From an uncultured Paraprevotella sp. (GTDB lineage Bacteria; Bacteroidota; Bacteroidia; Bacteroidales; Bacteroidaceae): a DNA stretch of 64,000 nt. Positions 9,257 to 17,152 of the stretch are shown piece after piece. The notes under the pieces were generated by a model. The model did not search any database, had not been told where the DNA came from, and saw only the letters and a list, made by a program, of their open reading frames with translations. Position 1 is the first letter of the stretch. The number at the start of each line of letters is the position of its first letter. Both the position numbers and the translations under genes were made by a program. Location: NCBI GenBank assembly GCA_944320765.1, contig CALUIS010000011.1, positions 36,359-100,358 of the forward strand, given 5' to 3'.

Positions 9257-9587
9257 GTTTTCTTACCCATTGATGTACATGTCCCGTCACTACCAATACC
9301 AACACCGTGCTTACGACCGTGGCCGTGACAATCGGCCAGAACTCCGCCGCAATCACATCGAAATACAACATCAACGCCACGCCGGGCGGAACGAAGAAAA
9401 ATCCCATGTTGCTCACCAGAAAATCCGAGATTCCCTTGACCCACCGGAGCTTCACCCAGCCGGCCTGCAGGAAGGCCGCCAGCAGAAGCATACCGATGAT
9501 GCTGCCCGGAAGCTTGATGCCCGTGGCCCACACCACGAAATCGCCCAACGCCAGGCAACCGAACAGAACCGTACACTGCCTTACCAT
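9237..9587 (-). CDS. lrgA: LrgA-family (CidA/holin-like) membrane protein
   Basis: A 116-residue protein with about four hydrophobic segments and the LrgA/CidA signature region KLPGSIIGMLLL. It is the upstream gene of an overlapping lrgA-lrgB pair, with a -7 element at 9637-9644. It is expected in the inner membrane with LrgB, forming a holin-like or transport complex. It is divergent from the alkaline phosphatase gene, with 235 bases between the two starts. Confidence 0.9.
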   Translation of the reverse strand: MVRQCTVLFGCLALGDFVVWATGIKLPGSIIGMLLLAAFLQAGWVKLRWVKGISDFLVSNMGFFFVPPGVALMLYFDVIAAEFWPIVTATVVSTVLVLVVTGHVHQWVRKHGVFRK

Positions 9588-9636
9588 ATTATTCCAATCT
9601 TTTTAGCCTAATTAGCCTAACTATGAAAAACGGTTG

Positions 9637-9644
9637 CAAAGTTA
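9637..9644 (-). promoter_or_regulatory. -7 element for lrgAB
   Basis: On the minus strand this reads TAACTTTG, matching TAnnTTTG. A TTTG at 9668-9671 is a possible -33 but lies slightly far away (23 bases). The lrgA ATG is about 50 bases downstream. Confidence 0.5.
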
Positions 9645-9822
9645 CAACAAAGAATCCATCAGAAAGGCAAATGCAAAGGAAATATTCACCCCGCGCCGCC
9701 AATATTGTCACAAGACCGTCATACCACCGTTTCCCCTCTTCAATGGAATAACAGAAAAAAGACGGATGGCGGCCTCGCACCGGCATATTTTTCGTAATTT
9801 TACCCCATCAAAACCTATTGTC

Positions 9823-11238
9823 ATGAAAAAAAGAATACTATCCATCTGCGCCGTACTCTGTATGGCACTCGTCGCAATGGCCGAAGGAAAGGCCAAGTAT
9901 GTCTTCTATTTTATCGGGGACGGCATGGGCGTGAACCAGGTCAACGGGACCGAGACCTATCTGGCCGCACTTGAAGGCCGCATCGGCACCTCCCCCCTTT
10001 GCTTCGCGCAATTCCCCTATGCCGGACTGGTCACCACCTTCTCCGCCTCGAACGGCATCACCGACTCCGCAGCCGGAGGAACGGCACTCGCCACGGGTCA
10101 TAAGACGAAAAACGGCGCGCTGGGCGTGAAAGCCGACCTCACGACACCGGTGCGGAGCGTGGCCGCAGCAGCCCAGGCCGACGGCAAGGCCGTGGGCATC
10201 GCCACCAGTGTCTCCATCGACCATGCCACGCCGGCCTCGTTCTATGCCCACGTGAAGGACCGCGGCATGTACCACCAGATAGGGAAAGACCTTATCACCG
10301 CAGGCTTCGACTTCTATGCAGGTTCCGACTTCCTCGAACCGGAGAACCGTGAACTCAGCGGAGAGCAGACCCTCTACGAGCAATGCGAGAAAGCGGGCTA
10401 CACCATCGCACGGGGCTATGCGGACTACCAGCAAAAGGAAGAAAAGGCCGACAAGATGCTCTTGCTGCAGACCGAGGCCGCCAGCCAAAAGGACCGCACT
10501 TCCATCCCCTACGCCATCGACCGCCAGAAGGATGACCTGACGCTCCGGGACATCACCCGCGCCGCCATCGATTTCCTGAGCCAGAAGGACAAAGACGGCT
10601 TCTTCCTGATGGTTGAAGGCGGAAAAATCGACTGGGGTTGCCACAGCAACGATGCCGCCACCGTGTTCCAGGAAGTCATCGACCTGGACGAGGCCGTAAA
10701 AGTGGCTTGCGAATTCTACCGGCAGCACCCCGAAGAGACCCTGATCCTCATCACCGCCGACCACGAGACGGGCGGCATAGCCTTGGGCGCAGGCTCCACC
10801 GAACTGCATTTCGACCTGTTGAAGAACCAACGCCAAAGCGCGGAAGCGTTCAGCCGGATAATTGCAGCACAGCATCAAATCGAGGGCGACCGATTCACGT
10901 GGGATTTCGTGCGACAGCAATTGAAGGAACATTTCGGATTCTGGTCACAGATTCCTTTGGACGAAAAGGATACCGCACGGCTGAAGAAGGCATACGAGGA
11001 ATTCTGCGAGGGCGTGGCGAAAGACACACGGACCCTCTATGCCAGCGAGAACGTCATCGCCGGAACCGCCCGCAAGCTGATGGCACGGAAAGCCATGGTC
11101 AGCTGGCAGAGCAACGAGCATTCCAACGGCTACGTCCCGGTGTTCGCCATCGGTGCGGGAGCAGAGAAATTTACCGGACGCATCGACAATACGGAAATCC
11201 CGCGGAAGATAGCCGAAGCCGCAGGATACGACTTCTGA
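9823..11238 (+). CDS. Periplasmic alkaline phosphatase (PhoA family)
   Basis: This 471-residue phosphomonoesterase is exported by a signal peptide (ILSICAVLCMALVAMA) after the ATG at 9823. The frame stays open upstream to 9634, but that sequence looks non-coding. Motifs in order: FIGDGMG (first metal Asp), TDSAAGGTALATG with the nucleophile Ser82, SIDHATPASFYAHV, VEGGKIDWGCHSNDAA, TADHETGG and a late NEHSNGYVPVFAIG supplying the last metal His. All key elements are present and the length is normal. It should release phosphate from organic phosphates in the periplasm. No Pho-box was identified. It is convergent with the helix-hairpin-helix gene, 15 bases apart. Confidence 0.93.
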   Translation: MKKRILSICAVLCMALVAMAEGKAKYVFYFIGDGMGVNQVNGTETYLAALEGRIGTSPLCFAQFPYAGLVTTFSASNGITDSAAGGTALATGHKTKNGALGVKADLTTPVRSVAAAAQADGKAVGIATSVSIDHATPASFYAHVKDRGMYHQIGKDLITAGFDFYAGSDFLEPENRELSGEQTLYEQCEKAGYTIARGYADYQQKEEKADKMLLLQTEAASQKDRTSIPYAIDRQKDDLTLRDITRAAIDFLSQKDKDGFFLMVEGGKIDWGCHSNDAATVFQEVIDLDEAVKVACEFYRQHPEETLILITADHETGGIALGAGSTELHFDLLKNQRQSAEAFSRIIAAQHQIEGDRFTWDFVRQQLKEHFGFWSQIPLDEKDTARLKKAYEEFCEGVAKDTRTLYASENVIAGTARKLMARKAMVSWQSNEHSNGYVPVFAIGAGAEKFTGRIDNTEIPRKIAEAAGYDF

Positions 11239-11253
11239 AATGAAAGGGAAACC

Positions 11254-12186
11254 TCACTCCTCGAAACTCACATAGGGCTGCAAGCGTTCCAGGTCGGACG
11301 GGGCGAACTCCTCGTAAAGCGACAACGCTTGCAGACTTTTTATCGCCCCGTACTTCCGGCGGTGTTCCACAATGACCTTGCTCTGGTAGAAATCCAGATA
11401 AGGATGGCGGCGCAAGGCATTCAATGACATCCGGTTGACATGCAACGGACGGGACACGGACGGAGAGACGGTGAACCAACGCTCCAGCCCCTCCGGCAAA
11501 TCCTCCACCTCGGCCAGCTGCCCCACGGAGACGAACCCGCCCAGACGGTCCCGGTAGTCCACAATCCGTCTGGCATAATAAGGTCCTATGCCGGGAATCT
11601 TCTTCAACACAGCCGTGTCCGCCGCATTCAGTTCCACCGTTGTCCCCTCCGGGAATTTCTCCTGGCGCGGACGCTTCGGAATGCTGTCCCGCACCGGCAC
11701 TCCCTCGGGATAAAGGTCGGACATCAGCCTGAACTCCTCGGCGATGCGGATGTAAGGACGCAGGCGGTCGTAATCCCCCTTCGTCAGGCCATACAGCTTG
11801 GCAAAGTCTTCCGGACGATGATAACGCCCGCCACGCGCACGATACTTATAGATGTTACGCACCTGCCACGGGGCCAGCCCCAAACGCAAAAAAGTAGTGG
11901 AATCCGCCGTATTCGGGTCGAACTCAAAAGTCTCCACCCGACGCTTCCCTTCTTGCGCATAAGCCGCCTCTCCATGCGGGGCTTCGGCCTTCTCCTGCCG
12001 CAGGCTGTCGAAGAATCCGGCATAAGCCAACGAGTCCGCCGGCGGGCCTTCAACAGCCTCCCGGGAACCGGACCACACAGAGAACAGCGCGGACAGCACG
12101 ACCCCCACCAACACCCCCGCCATCACCAGCATCACCCGCCGGTCGGCCTTGGAGAAATAAAAGAAGTCGCGCCAACCCCGTCCCAT
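11254..12186 (-). CDS. Membrane-anchored helix-hairpin-helix (ComEA-like) protein
   Basis: A 310-residue protein with one N-terminal transmembrane helix (about 17-38) and three helix-hairpin-helix type segments. The clearest is ELNAADTAVLKKIPGIGPY around residues 183-202; others are FDPNTADSTTFLRLGL and HVNRMSLNALRRHPYL. Such proteins are annotated in Bacteroidales as ComEA-like DNA-binding proteins. By analogy this one could bind DNA outside the inner membrane during uptake, but no competence genes are nearby, so that role is inference. It begins 6 bases after the upstream symporter stop, so the two are probably co-transcribed. Confidence 0.85.
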   Translation of the reverse strand: MGRGWRDFFYFSKADRRVMLVMAGVLVGVVLSALFSVWSGSREAVEGPPADSLAYAGFFDSLRQEKAEAPHGEAAYAQEGKRRVETFEFDPNTADSTTFLRLGLAPWQVRNIYKYRARGGRYHRPEDFAKLYGLTKGDYDRLRPYIRIAEEFRLMSDLYPEGVPVRDSIPKRPRQEKFPEGTTVELNAADTAVLKKIPGIGPYYARRIVDYRDRLGGFVSVGQLAEVEDLPEGLERWFTVSPSVSRPLHVNRMSLNALRRHPYLDFYQSKVIVEHRRKYGAIKSLQALSLYEEFAPSDLERLQPYVSFEE

Positions 12187-12192
12187 ACCAGC

Positions 12193-13551
12193 CTATCGGA
12201 TCAGCTCATTGATAAAGATGGAAGCGATGCCTATCGGTGCCACATACTTCAGCAGGAAGATATAGAAACCAAAGAAGGGAATGCGGAGCCTGCCGCCGTT
12301 CGTCACCTCCTCGCGCACGATGCGGCGGTCGAGATACCATCCCGTAAAGATGGAGATGAACATGCCGCCCAAGGGAAGCATCAGCTTGGCCGTCAGAAAG
12401 TCCGAAAGGTCGAACAACGTCATGCCACCCAACCGGACCCCGTTCAGCACGCCGAACGACAAGGCACAAAGCACGCCCAGCACCGTGCAGATGGAAGTCA
12501 CCCAGATAGCCGCCTTCCGGCGGGAAAAGCCGAACCGCTCGTGCAGATAGGCCGTAGCCACCTCATGCAGCGAGATGGTGGAAGTCAGGGTCGCCAGCAC
12601 CAGCAACACATAGAACATCAGGGAAAAGACATAGCCCAGCCCCGGCATCCCCTCGAAAGCCAGATGGAACACATTGGGCAGGGTGACGAACACCAGCCCC
12701 GGCCCGGCGTCAACGGAAAGTCCCGGCACGGAGAACACGGCGGGGAAGATGACAAAGCCGGCCAGCACGGCCACCGAAGTGTCTATCAAGGCCACGCTGC
12801 CCGCCGTCTTCATCAGGTTGGCGTCCTTCGTGAAATAAGAGGCATAGGTGCAGAGGCATCCCATGCCGACACTCATCGAGAAGAAGGTCTGCCCCATGGC
12901 ATCCAGCAGCACCTCGCCCGTAATCTTGCTGAAATCCGGCTTCAGCAGGAAAGTCAGGCCGTCCGCCGCGCCGGGCAAAGAAAGCGAACAGACCACCAGG
13001 ACGCAGATAATCAGCAACAGCAGGGGCATCATCACCTTGGAGCAACGCTCAATGCCTTCCTTCACGCCCCGCACCACGATGACGTGCGTCAGCAGCATGA
13101 ACAGGAACATGTAAACCACCGGCCGCCAAGGGTTGCTCACAAAATCATTGAAATAGGCCGTGAAGTCCTTCGCCCCCAGGAAAGCCCCCGAAGCGGAAGC
13201 CACGGTGTATTCCAGCGTCCATCCGGCCACCACGCCGTAATAGCCCAAAATGAGGAAAGCCGCCAGCACCCCCATCATGCCGACCCATTTCCAAGGCGTG
13301 CCGGGAGCCAGCACGTCGTAGGCCTGCCCCGTGTTGGCCCGCGAACGGCGACCTATCAGGAACTCGGCCACCATCACCGGAACGCCGAAGAACAGGACGC
13401 AGCAGACATACACCAGGATGAACGCCGCCCCGCCGTCCTCCCCCGTCAGGTAAGGGAAACGCCAAATGTTGCCCAGCCCGACAGCCGAGCCGGCCGATGC
13501 CAGAATGATTCCAATCTTACTCCCGAAATTCGCCCTTTCACTTGTTGCCAT
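12193..13551 (-). CDS. Sodium-dependent transporter of the neurotransmitter:sodium symporter (SNF) family
   Basis: A 452-residue polytopic inner-membrane protein. The N-terminus carries the family signature ASAGSAVGLGNIWRFPYL, an unwound helix 1 that binds sodium and substrate, followed by GGAAFILVY. Length and the roughly 11-12 hydrophobic segments fit bacterial members such as LeuT and MhsT, which take up amino acids with sodium. The substrate cannot be read from sequence. It is the first gene of a two-gene unit with the helix-hairpin-helix gene and is divergent from the VanZ-like gene. Confidence 0.93.
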   Translation of the reverse strand: MATSERANFGSKIGIILASAGSAVGLGNIWRFPYLTGEDGGAAFILVYVCCVLFFGVPVMVAEFLIGRRSRANTGQAYDVLAPGTPWKWVGMMGVLAAFLILGYYGVVAGWTLEYTVASASGAFLGAKDFTAYFNDFVSNPWRPVVYMFLFMLLTHVIVVRGVKEGIERCSKVMMPLLLLIICVLVVCSLSLPGAADGLTFLLKPDFSKITGEVLLDAMGQTFFSMSVGMGCLCTYASYFTKDANLMKTAGSVALIDTSVAVLAGFVIFPAVFSVPGLSVDAGPGLVFVTLPNVFHLAFEGMPGLGYVFSLMFYVLLVLATLTSTISLHEVATAYLHERFGFSRRKAAIWVTSICTVLGVLCALSFGVLNGVRLGGMTLFDLSDFLTAKLMLPLGGMFISIFTGWYLDRRIVREEVTNGGRLRIPFFGFYIFLLKYVAPIGIASIFINELIR

Positions 13552-13586
13552 AGCTTTTTCTTCTATAAACAGATGCTTGATGGCGA

Positions 13587-13594
13587 CAAATGTA
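13587..13594 (-). promoter_or_regulatory. -7 element for the sodium symporter gene
   Basis: The minus strand reads TACATTTG, matching TAnnTTTG, about 36 bases before the ATG at 13551. It lies back to back with the plus-strand element at 13607-13614. Confidence 0.55.
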
Positions 13595-13606
13595 CAAAAA
13601 AAGAAT

Positions 13607-13614
13607 TACTTTTG
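13607..13614 (+). promoter_or_regulatory. -7 element for the VanZ-like gene
   Basis: TACTTTTG matches TAnnTTTG, 22 bases before the ATG at 13637. Only 12 bases separate it from the divergent element at 13587-13594, so the two promoters share DNA and may interfere with each other. Confidence 0.55.
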
Positions 13615-13636
13615 CAGATAAATTGTCAGGAATATC

Positions 13637-14020
13637 ATGCGCAAACTTACGAAATGGATAAAAAGCCACCCGCTGACCGTGGCACTCGTCATCGCCATCT
13701 GGTATCTCTCGCTGTTCACGCCGCCAGAGACGCCATTGTCCCGAATCCGCTTCATCGACAAGTGGACCCACTTGGCCATGTACGGCTCGCTGGTGCTTGC
13801 CCTATGGATAGAGGACTGGCGCACAAGGCGGGAAGCTCCTTCGTGGCGGCGCACCGCCTGCCTTTATCTCGCCCCCGTGGCCATGAGCGGCCTCATCGAG
13901 TTGGCGCAAGCCTACTGCACCACCGACCGCAGCGGCGACTGGCTCGACCTGGCGGCCAATGCCGTGGGGGCCTTGCTCGGCGCGGCGGCAGGCTGCCTCA
14001 TCGCCCGCCGGCCGCACTGA
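13637..14020 (+). CDS. VanZ-like membrane protein
   Basis: A 127-residue protein with four hydrophobic segments and the VanZ-like pattern: a conserved DKWTHLAMYGSL early on, SGLIELAQAY in the middle, and SGDWLDLAANAVGALLG near the end. VanZ confers low-level teicoplanin resistance in enterococci. Short homologues like this are common in Bacteroidetes, where their role is unclear, perhaps in the cell envelope. Its last 23 bases overlap the 3' end of the convergent GH43-like gene. Confidence 0.85.
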   Translation: MRKLTKWIKSHPLTVALVIAIWYLSLFTPPETPLSRIRFIDKWTHLAMYGSLVLALWIEDWRTRREAPSWRRTACLYLAPVAMSGLIELAQAYCTTDRSGDWLDLAANAVGALLGAAAGCLIARRPH

Positions 14021-15194
14021 CCTTGCCTTTCAGGGATTTGTCCGCCTCCCACTCCACCTTGAACACATACGGTTCGGACACCTTCCCTCCACTGACGTTC
14101 ACGTCCGCCACCCCGTACAGATAGGCAGGCTTGCCGTCCACCATCAACACGGCAGGCCGTTCCAGCTTGCCGGACGGACAGCGCACGAACAGCCCCGGAG
14201 TTTTCATCAGCTCCTCCCTGTCGGCCGATGTCTTCCAATAGTCGAACACCGTCCCCATCGCGATCCGCGCATCCGCCAGCCTGAAACTCTTCCCGTCCTT
14301 GGACTCCCACAAGATGAGATACCCCCATCCGCCGGTATTCCCGCCCAAATTGTCGGTCGTCAGCAGGTAATACTTGCCGTCCACGCTGAACGCCTGCGCG
14401 TCTTCCAGATAGGACACGTTGTCCGTGATTGGCGCGTCGCACATCCTGTAAGGGCCTTCCAAGCGGTCGGACACGGCATAGCCATACTTGGCCTTCATGT
14501 GTTCCGGTGTCCCGCACTTATAATAAATGTAATACTTCCCTTCTATTTTCAAGAAGGCCGGATTATCCGCGCCTATGGCCGCCTGGTAAGTCCAGTGCGT
14601 GGAATCCTCGGAAGCCTCCACCATAATGCCGCCCCGATCCCCGGCAAAACGCCACGGCCCTTCCAACCGGTCGGCCACCATCATGCCCACACGCTGTTTC
14701 GTCCCCTCCTTGGAAGGATTCTGGCAGATGTAGAGCAGCACGTACTTCCCGTCCACGTATTCCAGCCTCGGGTTATGCGGGGCGGACATCGTGGCCGGGT
14801 CGGGAAACATGGAAGTCTTCATCACGGTGGACACATAACGGAACGGCCCTTCCGGCTTATCGGACACATAATGGGCAATCTCCGCGTTCGGCCCGGTCCA
14901 GCCCTCCATCCCTTCCTTGGCCGACCAACGGCTACAGAAGGCATGAACCCGCCCGTCCTGCCCCCAAATGGGCGAGAAGCACCAGATGAACCAATCCTCG
15001 TCCGACGCCGCCGGGCCGATGAAACGAGCCGACAAGGCCATATCGGAATAAGGCAAAGTGAGATGCACCCCTTGCGCGGAACGGAGCGAGTCCCGCCACA
15101 CTTGTTGCGCCATGGCCGGACGACCTACGGCCATCATCCACAAGAAGAAGGCCGCTCCTGCCAGCAACCTCCCGGCAAACCTACGTTTTTCCAT
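13998..15194 (-). CDS. Secreted five-bladed beta-propeller glycosidase, GH43-like
   Basis: A 398-residue protein with a signal peptide (GAAFFLWMMAVGRPAMAQ). The body shows repeated propeller blades typical of GH43/GH32/GH117-type enzymes: HNPRLEYVDGKYVLLYI, GADNPAFLKIEGKYYIYYK and DAQAFSVDGKYYLLTTD. The blade sequences and paired GPF/GPY-type turns (KPEGPFRY, RLEGPWRF, RLEGPYRM) support this fold. The catalytic acid and base could not be assigned with confidence, and substrate is unknown. It has its own -7 element at 15216. The 3' end overlaps that of the VanZ-like gene by 23 bases. Confidence 0.8.
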   Translation of the reverse strand: MEKRRFAGRLLAGAAFFLWMMAVGRPAMAQQVWRDSLRSAQGVHLTLPYSDMALSARFIGPAASDEDWFIWCFSPIWGQDGRVHAFCSRWSAKEGMEGWTGPNAEIAHYVSDKPEGPFRYVSTVMKTSMFPDPATMSAPHNPRLEYVDGKYVLLYICQNPSKEGTKQRVGMMVADRLEGPWRFAGDRGGIMVEASEDSTHWTYQAAIGADNPAFLKIEGKYYIYYKCGTPEHMKAKYGYAVSDRLEGPYRMCDAPITDNVSYLEDAQAFSVDGKYYLLTTDNLGGNTGGWGYLILWESKDGKSFRLADARIAMGTVFDYWKTSADREELMKTPGLFVRCPSGKLERPAVLMVDGKPAYLYGVADVNVSGGKVSEPYVFKVEWEADKSLKGKVSAAGGR

Positions 15195-15215
15195 ACGAGT
15201 CTGTTTTCAACGACA

Positions 15216-15223
15216 CAAAATTA
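15216..15223 (-). promoter_or_regulatory. -7 element for the GH43-like gene
   Basis: The minus strand reads TAATTTTG, matching TAnnTTTG, 21 bases before the ATG at 15194. No clear -33 was found. Confidence 0.5.
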
Positions 15224-15295
15224 AAGGAAACAGACCGTGCAGGTTAGTACTTTTGCGGAAAAAACTGGAAACTATAGGGTATTCGCACAAGACAA

Positions 15296-15772
15296 TCACG
15301 CCCCGCCCCAAAGCTTGTAAGGATACACGCGGAGATGGGAATTGTAGTAGCGGCGGTCGCCCGTCACTTCCCGCCCGATGAACGGCGGCTTCTCGAAAGC
15401 CTCGTCCTCGGCGGACAGCTCCACCTCGGCCATGACCAGCCCCTCGTTGTCGCCGTAGAACTCGTCCACCTCGAACACATGCTTCCCCGCACGCACCAGG
15501 TAGCGCGTCTTGTCTATCACGCCCGGCTCGCACAGCTTCATCAAGTCCTCGGCGTCCCGCAGGGCGATTTCCGTCTCGAACTCATAGCGAGAGATGCCCG
15601 CCGCGTCCGACCGCCCCTTGATGGTCAGATACCCCTTGTCGTCACGGATGCGCACCCTCACGGTGGCATTCCCCGCCGTGGTGATGTACCCCTGCCGGAT
15701 GCGGCTGCTCTGATAAGCCTGCGACTTGAAGTCGCCATCGACCAGGAACTTGCGCTCTATCTCAAAACTCAT
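15296..15772 (-). CDS. CYTH-domain triphosphate tunnel metalloenzyme
   Basis: A 158-residue cytoplasmic protein with the hallmark ExExK motif at the N-terminus (EIERK), further charged beta-strands (RVRIRDDKGYLTIK, YEFETEI) and a late EVDEF and MAEVEL. These line the tunnel that binds triphosphate and a divalent metal. Bacterial single-domain members mostly hydrolyse inorganic triphosphate; the family also includes class IV adenylate cyclase and thiamine triphosphatase. The length is normal. The ATG overlaps the end of the small membrane protein gene upstream by 11 bases, indicating translational coupling. Confidence 0.9.
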   Translation of the reverse strand: MSFEIERKFLVDGDFKSQAYQSSRIRQGYITTAGNATVRVRIRDDKGYLTIKGRSDAAGISRYEFETEIALRDAEDLMKLCEPGVIDKTRYLVRAGKHVFEVDEFYGDNEGLVMAEVELSAEDEAFEKPPFIGREVTGDRRYYNSHLRVYPYKLWGGA

Positions 15773-15911
15773 TGCCCATCAACGCAAAGGCTATAATGCC
15801 CAGGATGATTAACACGGCCAACGCGCCGATCAAGGCGCCCATCGCCCTTTTCTGCTGCTTCGCCTCGCGTGCGGCCCGCGCCGCCCGCCTCATTTGTTTC
15901 TTCACGCTCAT
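15762..15911 (-). CDS. Small single-span membrane protein (49 residues)
   Basis: This reading frame has an ATG at 15911 and a TGA at 15762-15764. The N-terminal half is strongly basic (MSVKKQMRRAARAAREAKQQ) and the C-terminal half is one hydrophobic helix (LIGALAVLIILGIIAFALM) ending in GNEF. By the positive-inside rule the basic part should be cytoplasmic. The gene overlaps the CYTH start by 11 bases and lies 52 bases after prfB, so it is probably read with its neighbours. I do not recognise a family. Its placement, clean membrane topology and overlap argue that it is real. Confidence 0.65.
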   Translation of the reverse strand: MSVKKQMRRAARAAREAKQQKRAMGALIGALAVLIILGIIAFALMGNEF

Positions 15912-15963
15912 AGTAGTATCATTTAAAGGTTCAAGTCCATTTCGTCAATCAGGACCGGAAGGC

Positions 15964-17076
15964 TCATTCCCCGCCGCCGAATTCCATCAGGTAAGCCTTG
16001 ATGAAGCCGTCGAGCTTGCCGTCCATCACGCCGTTCACGTCCGATGTCTGGTAGTTGGTACGGTGGTCCTTCACGCGGCGGTCGTCGAACACGTAGCTGC
16101 GTATCTGGCTGCCCCACTCGATTTTTTTCTTGCCCGCCTCGATCTCGGCCTGCTTGGCCTTGCGCTTCTGCAAGGCACGGTCATAAAGTTGGGACTTCAA
16201 GAGGCGCATGGCGTTTTCGCGGTTCTCCAGCTGCTTGCGGCTCTCCGTGTTCTCGATGAGGATCTCCTCCTCCTCGCCCGTGTCCGGGTCTTTATATTGG
16301 TAGCGCAGGCGCACGCCGGTCTCCACCTTGTTGACGTTCTGCCCGCCGGCCCCGCCGGAACGGAACAAGTCCCACGACACGCGGGCCGGGTCCACATACA
16401 CTTCGATGGAGTCGTCCACCAGCGGAGTGACGAACACCGACGCGAACGAGGTCATGCGCTTGCCCTGCGCGTTATAAGGCGACACGCGCACCAGGCGGTG
16501 CACGCCGTTTTCCGACTTCAGATAACCGTAGGCATACTCGCCCTCAATCTGCATGGTGACGGTCTTGATGCCCGCCTCGTCGCCGTCCTGGTAGTTGCTG
16601 ATGGTACACTTGTATCCGTGCGCCTCGGCCCACCGCATATACATGCGCATCAGCATCGACGCCCAATCCTGGCTCTCCGTGCCGCCCGCACCGGAATTGA
16701 TTTTCAGCACGGCGTCCATCGGATCCTCCTCCTGGCGGAGCATGTTGCGCAGCTCCAGGTCCTCCACCGCCTCCACGGTCTTGGCATACAGCTCGTCCAC
16801 TTCCTCCTCCGTCACGGTTTCCTCCTTGTAGAACTCGAACGCCAGCTCCAGCTCGTCGCACAGCGTCTTGACCTCCTTGTATCCGTCCAGCCACTTCTGC
16901 AGCCCCTTCACCTTCTTCATCTGTTCCTCGGCCGCCTTGGCGTCGTCCCAGAATCCCGGTGCCTGGGTGCGGAGCTGTTCCTCCTCCACTTGGATTTGCT
17001 TGTTTTCAATGTCCAGATAGCGGTAAAGCGCGTCCACGCGCCCCTTCACGTCCTTCAGTTGCTCAATGGTTATCAT
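15964..17076 (-). CDS. prfB: Peptide chain release factor 2, without programmed frameshift
   Basis: A 370-residue release factor for UGA and UAA codons. The GGQ catalytic motif is at residues 244-246 (GGAGGQNVNK). The stop-recognition loop at 199-201 reads SPY rather than the usual SPF. The ATG at 17076 is preferred over a TTG at 17094 because the -7 element (17099-17106) puts the transcript start between them. In many bacteria prfB has an in-frame UGA near codon 25 bypassed by +1 frameshifting. Here the corresponding stretch (YRYLDIENKQ) is one uninterrupted frame, so that autoregulation is absent. Small membrane protein and CYTH genes follow. Confidence 0.95.
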   Translation of the reverse strand: MITIEQLKDVKGRVDALYRYLDIENKQIQVEEEQLRTQAPGFWDDAKAAEEQMKKVKGLQKWLDGYKEVKTLCDELELAFEFYKEETVTEEEVDELYAKTVEAVEDLELRNMLRQEEDPMDAVLKINSGAGGTESQDWASMLMRMYMRWAEAHGYKCTISNYQDGDEAGIKTVTMQIEGEYAYGYLKSENGVHRLVRVSPYNAQGKRMTSFASVFVTPLVDDSIEVYVDPARVSWDLFRSGGAGGQNVNKVETGVRLRYQYKDPDTGEEEEILIENTESRKQLENRENAMRLLKSQLYDRALQKRKAKQAEIEAGKKKIEWGSQIRSYVFDDRRVKDHRTNYQTSDVNGVMDGKLDGFIKAYLMEFGGGE

Positions 17077-17098
17077 ACGAATGCAATGTTTCAAACCA

Positions 17099-17106
17099 CA
17101 AAATTA
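17099..17106 (-). promoter_or_regulatory. -7 element for prfB
   Basis: The minus strand reads TAATTTTG, matching TAnnTTTG. It lies 22 bases before the ATG at 17076 and overlaps the region of the alternative TTG start, which it therefore excludes. Confidence 0.5.
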
Positions 17107-17152
17107 GCTAAAAAAACGAGAAGCACCTACTTTCGGCCTAAAAGAATGCGCA

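Noticed and set aside
9634..9822. N-terminal extension of the alkaline phosphatase open frame.
   Set aside because: The signal peptide begins right after the ATG at 9823; the upstream codons look like untranslated leader and overlap the lrgAB promoter.
11440..14124. An 894-codon plus-strand frame across the helix-hairpin-helix and symporter genes.
   Set aside because: It spans two coding genes on the other strand plus the VanZ-like gene out of frame. No signal or motif is visible.
15248..15255. A plus-strand TACTTTTG matching a -7 element.
   Set aside because: No gene follows on the plus strand; it runs into the 3' end of the minus-strand CYTH gene. Chance matches are common.
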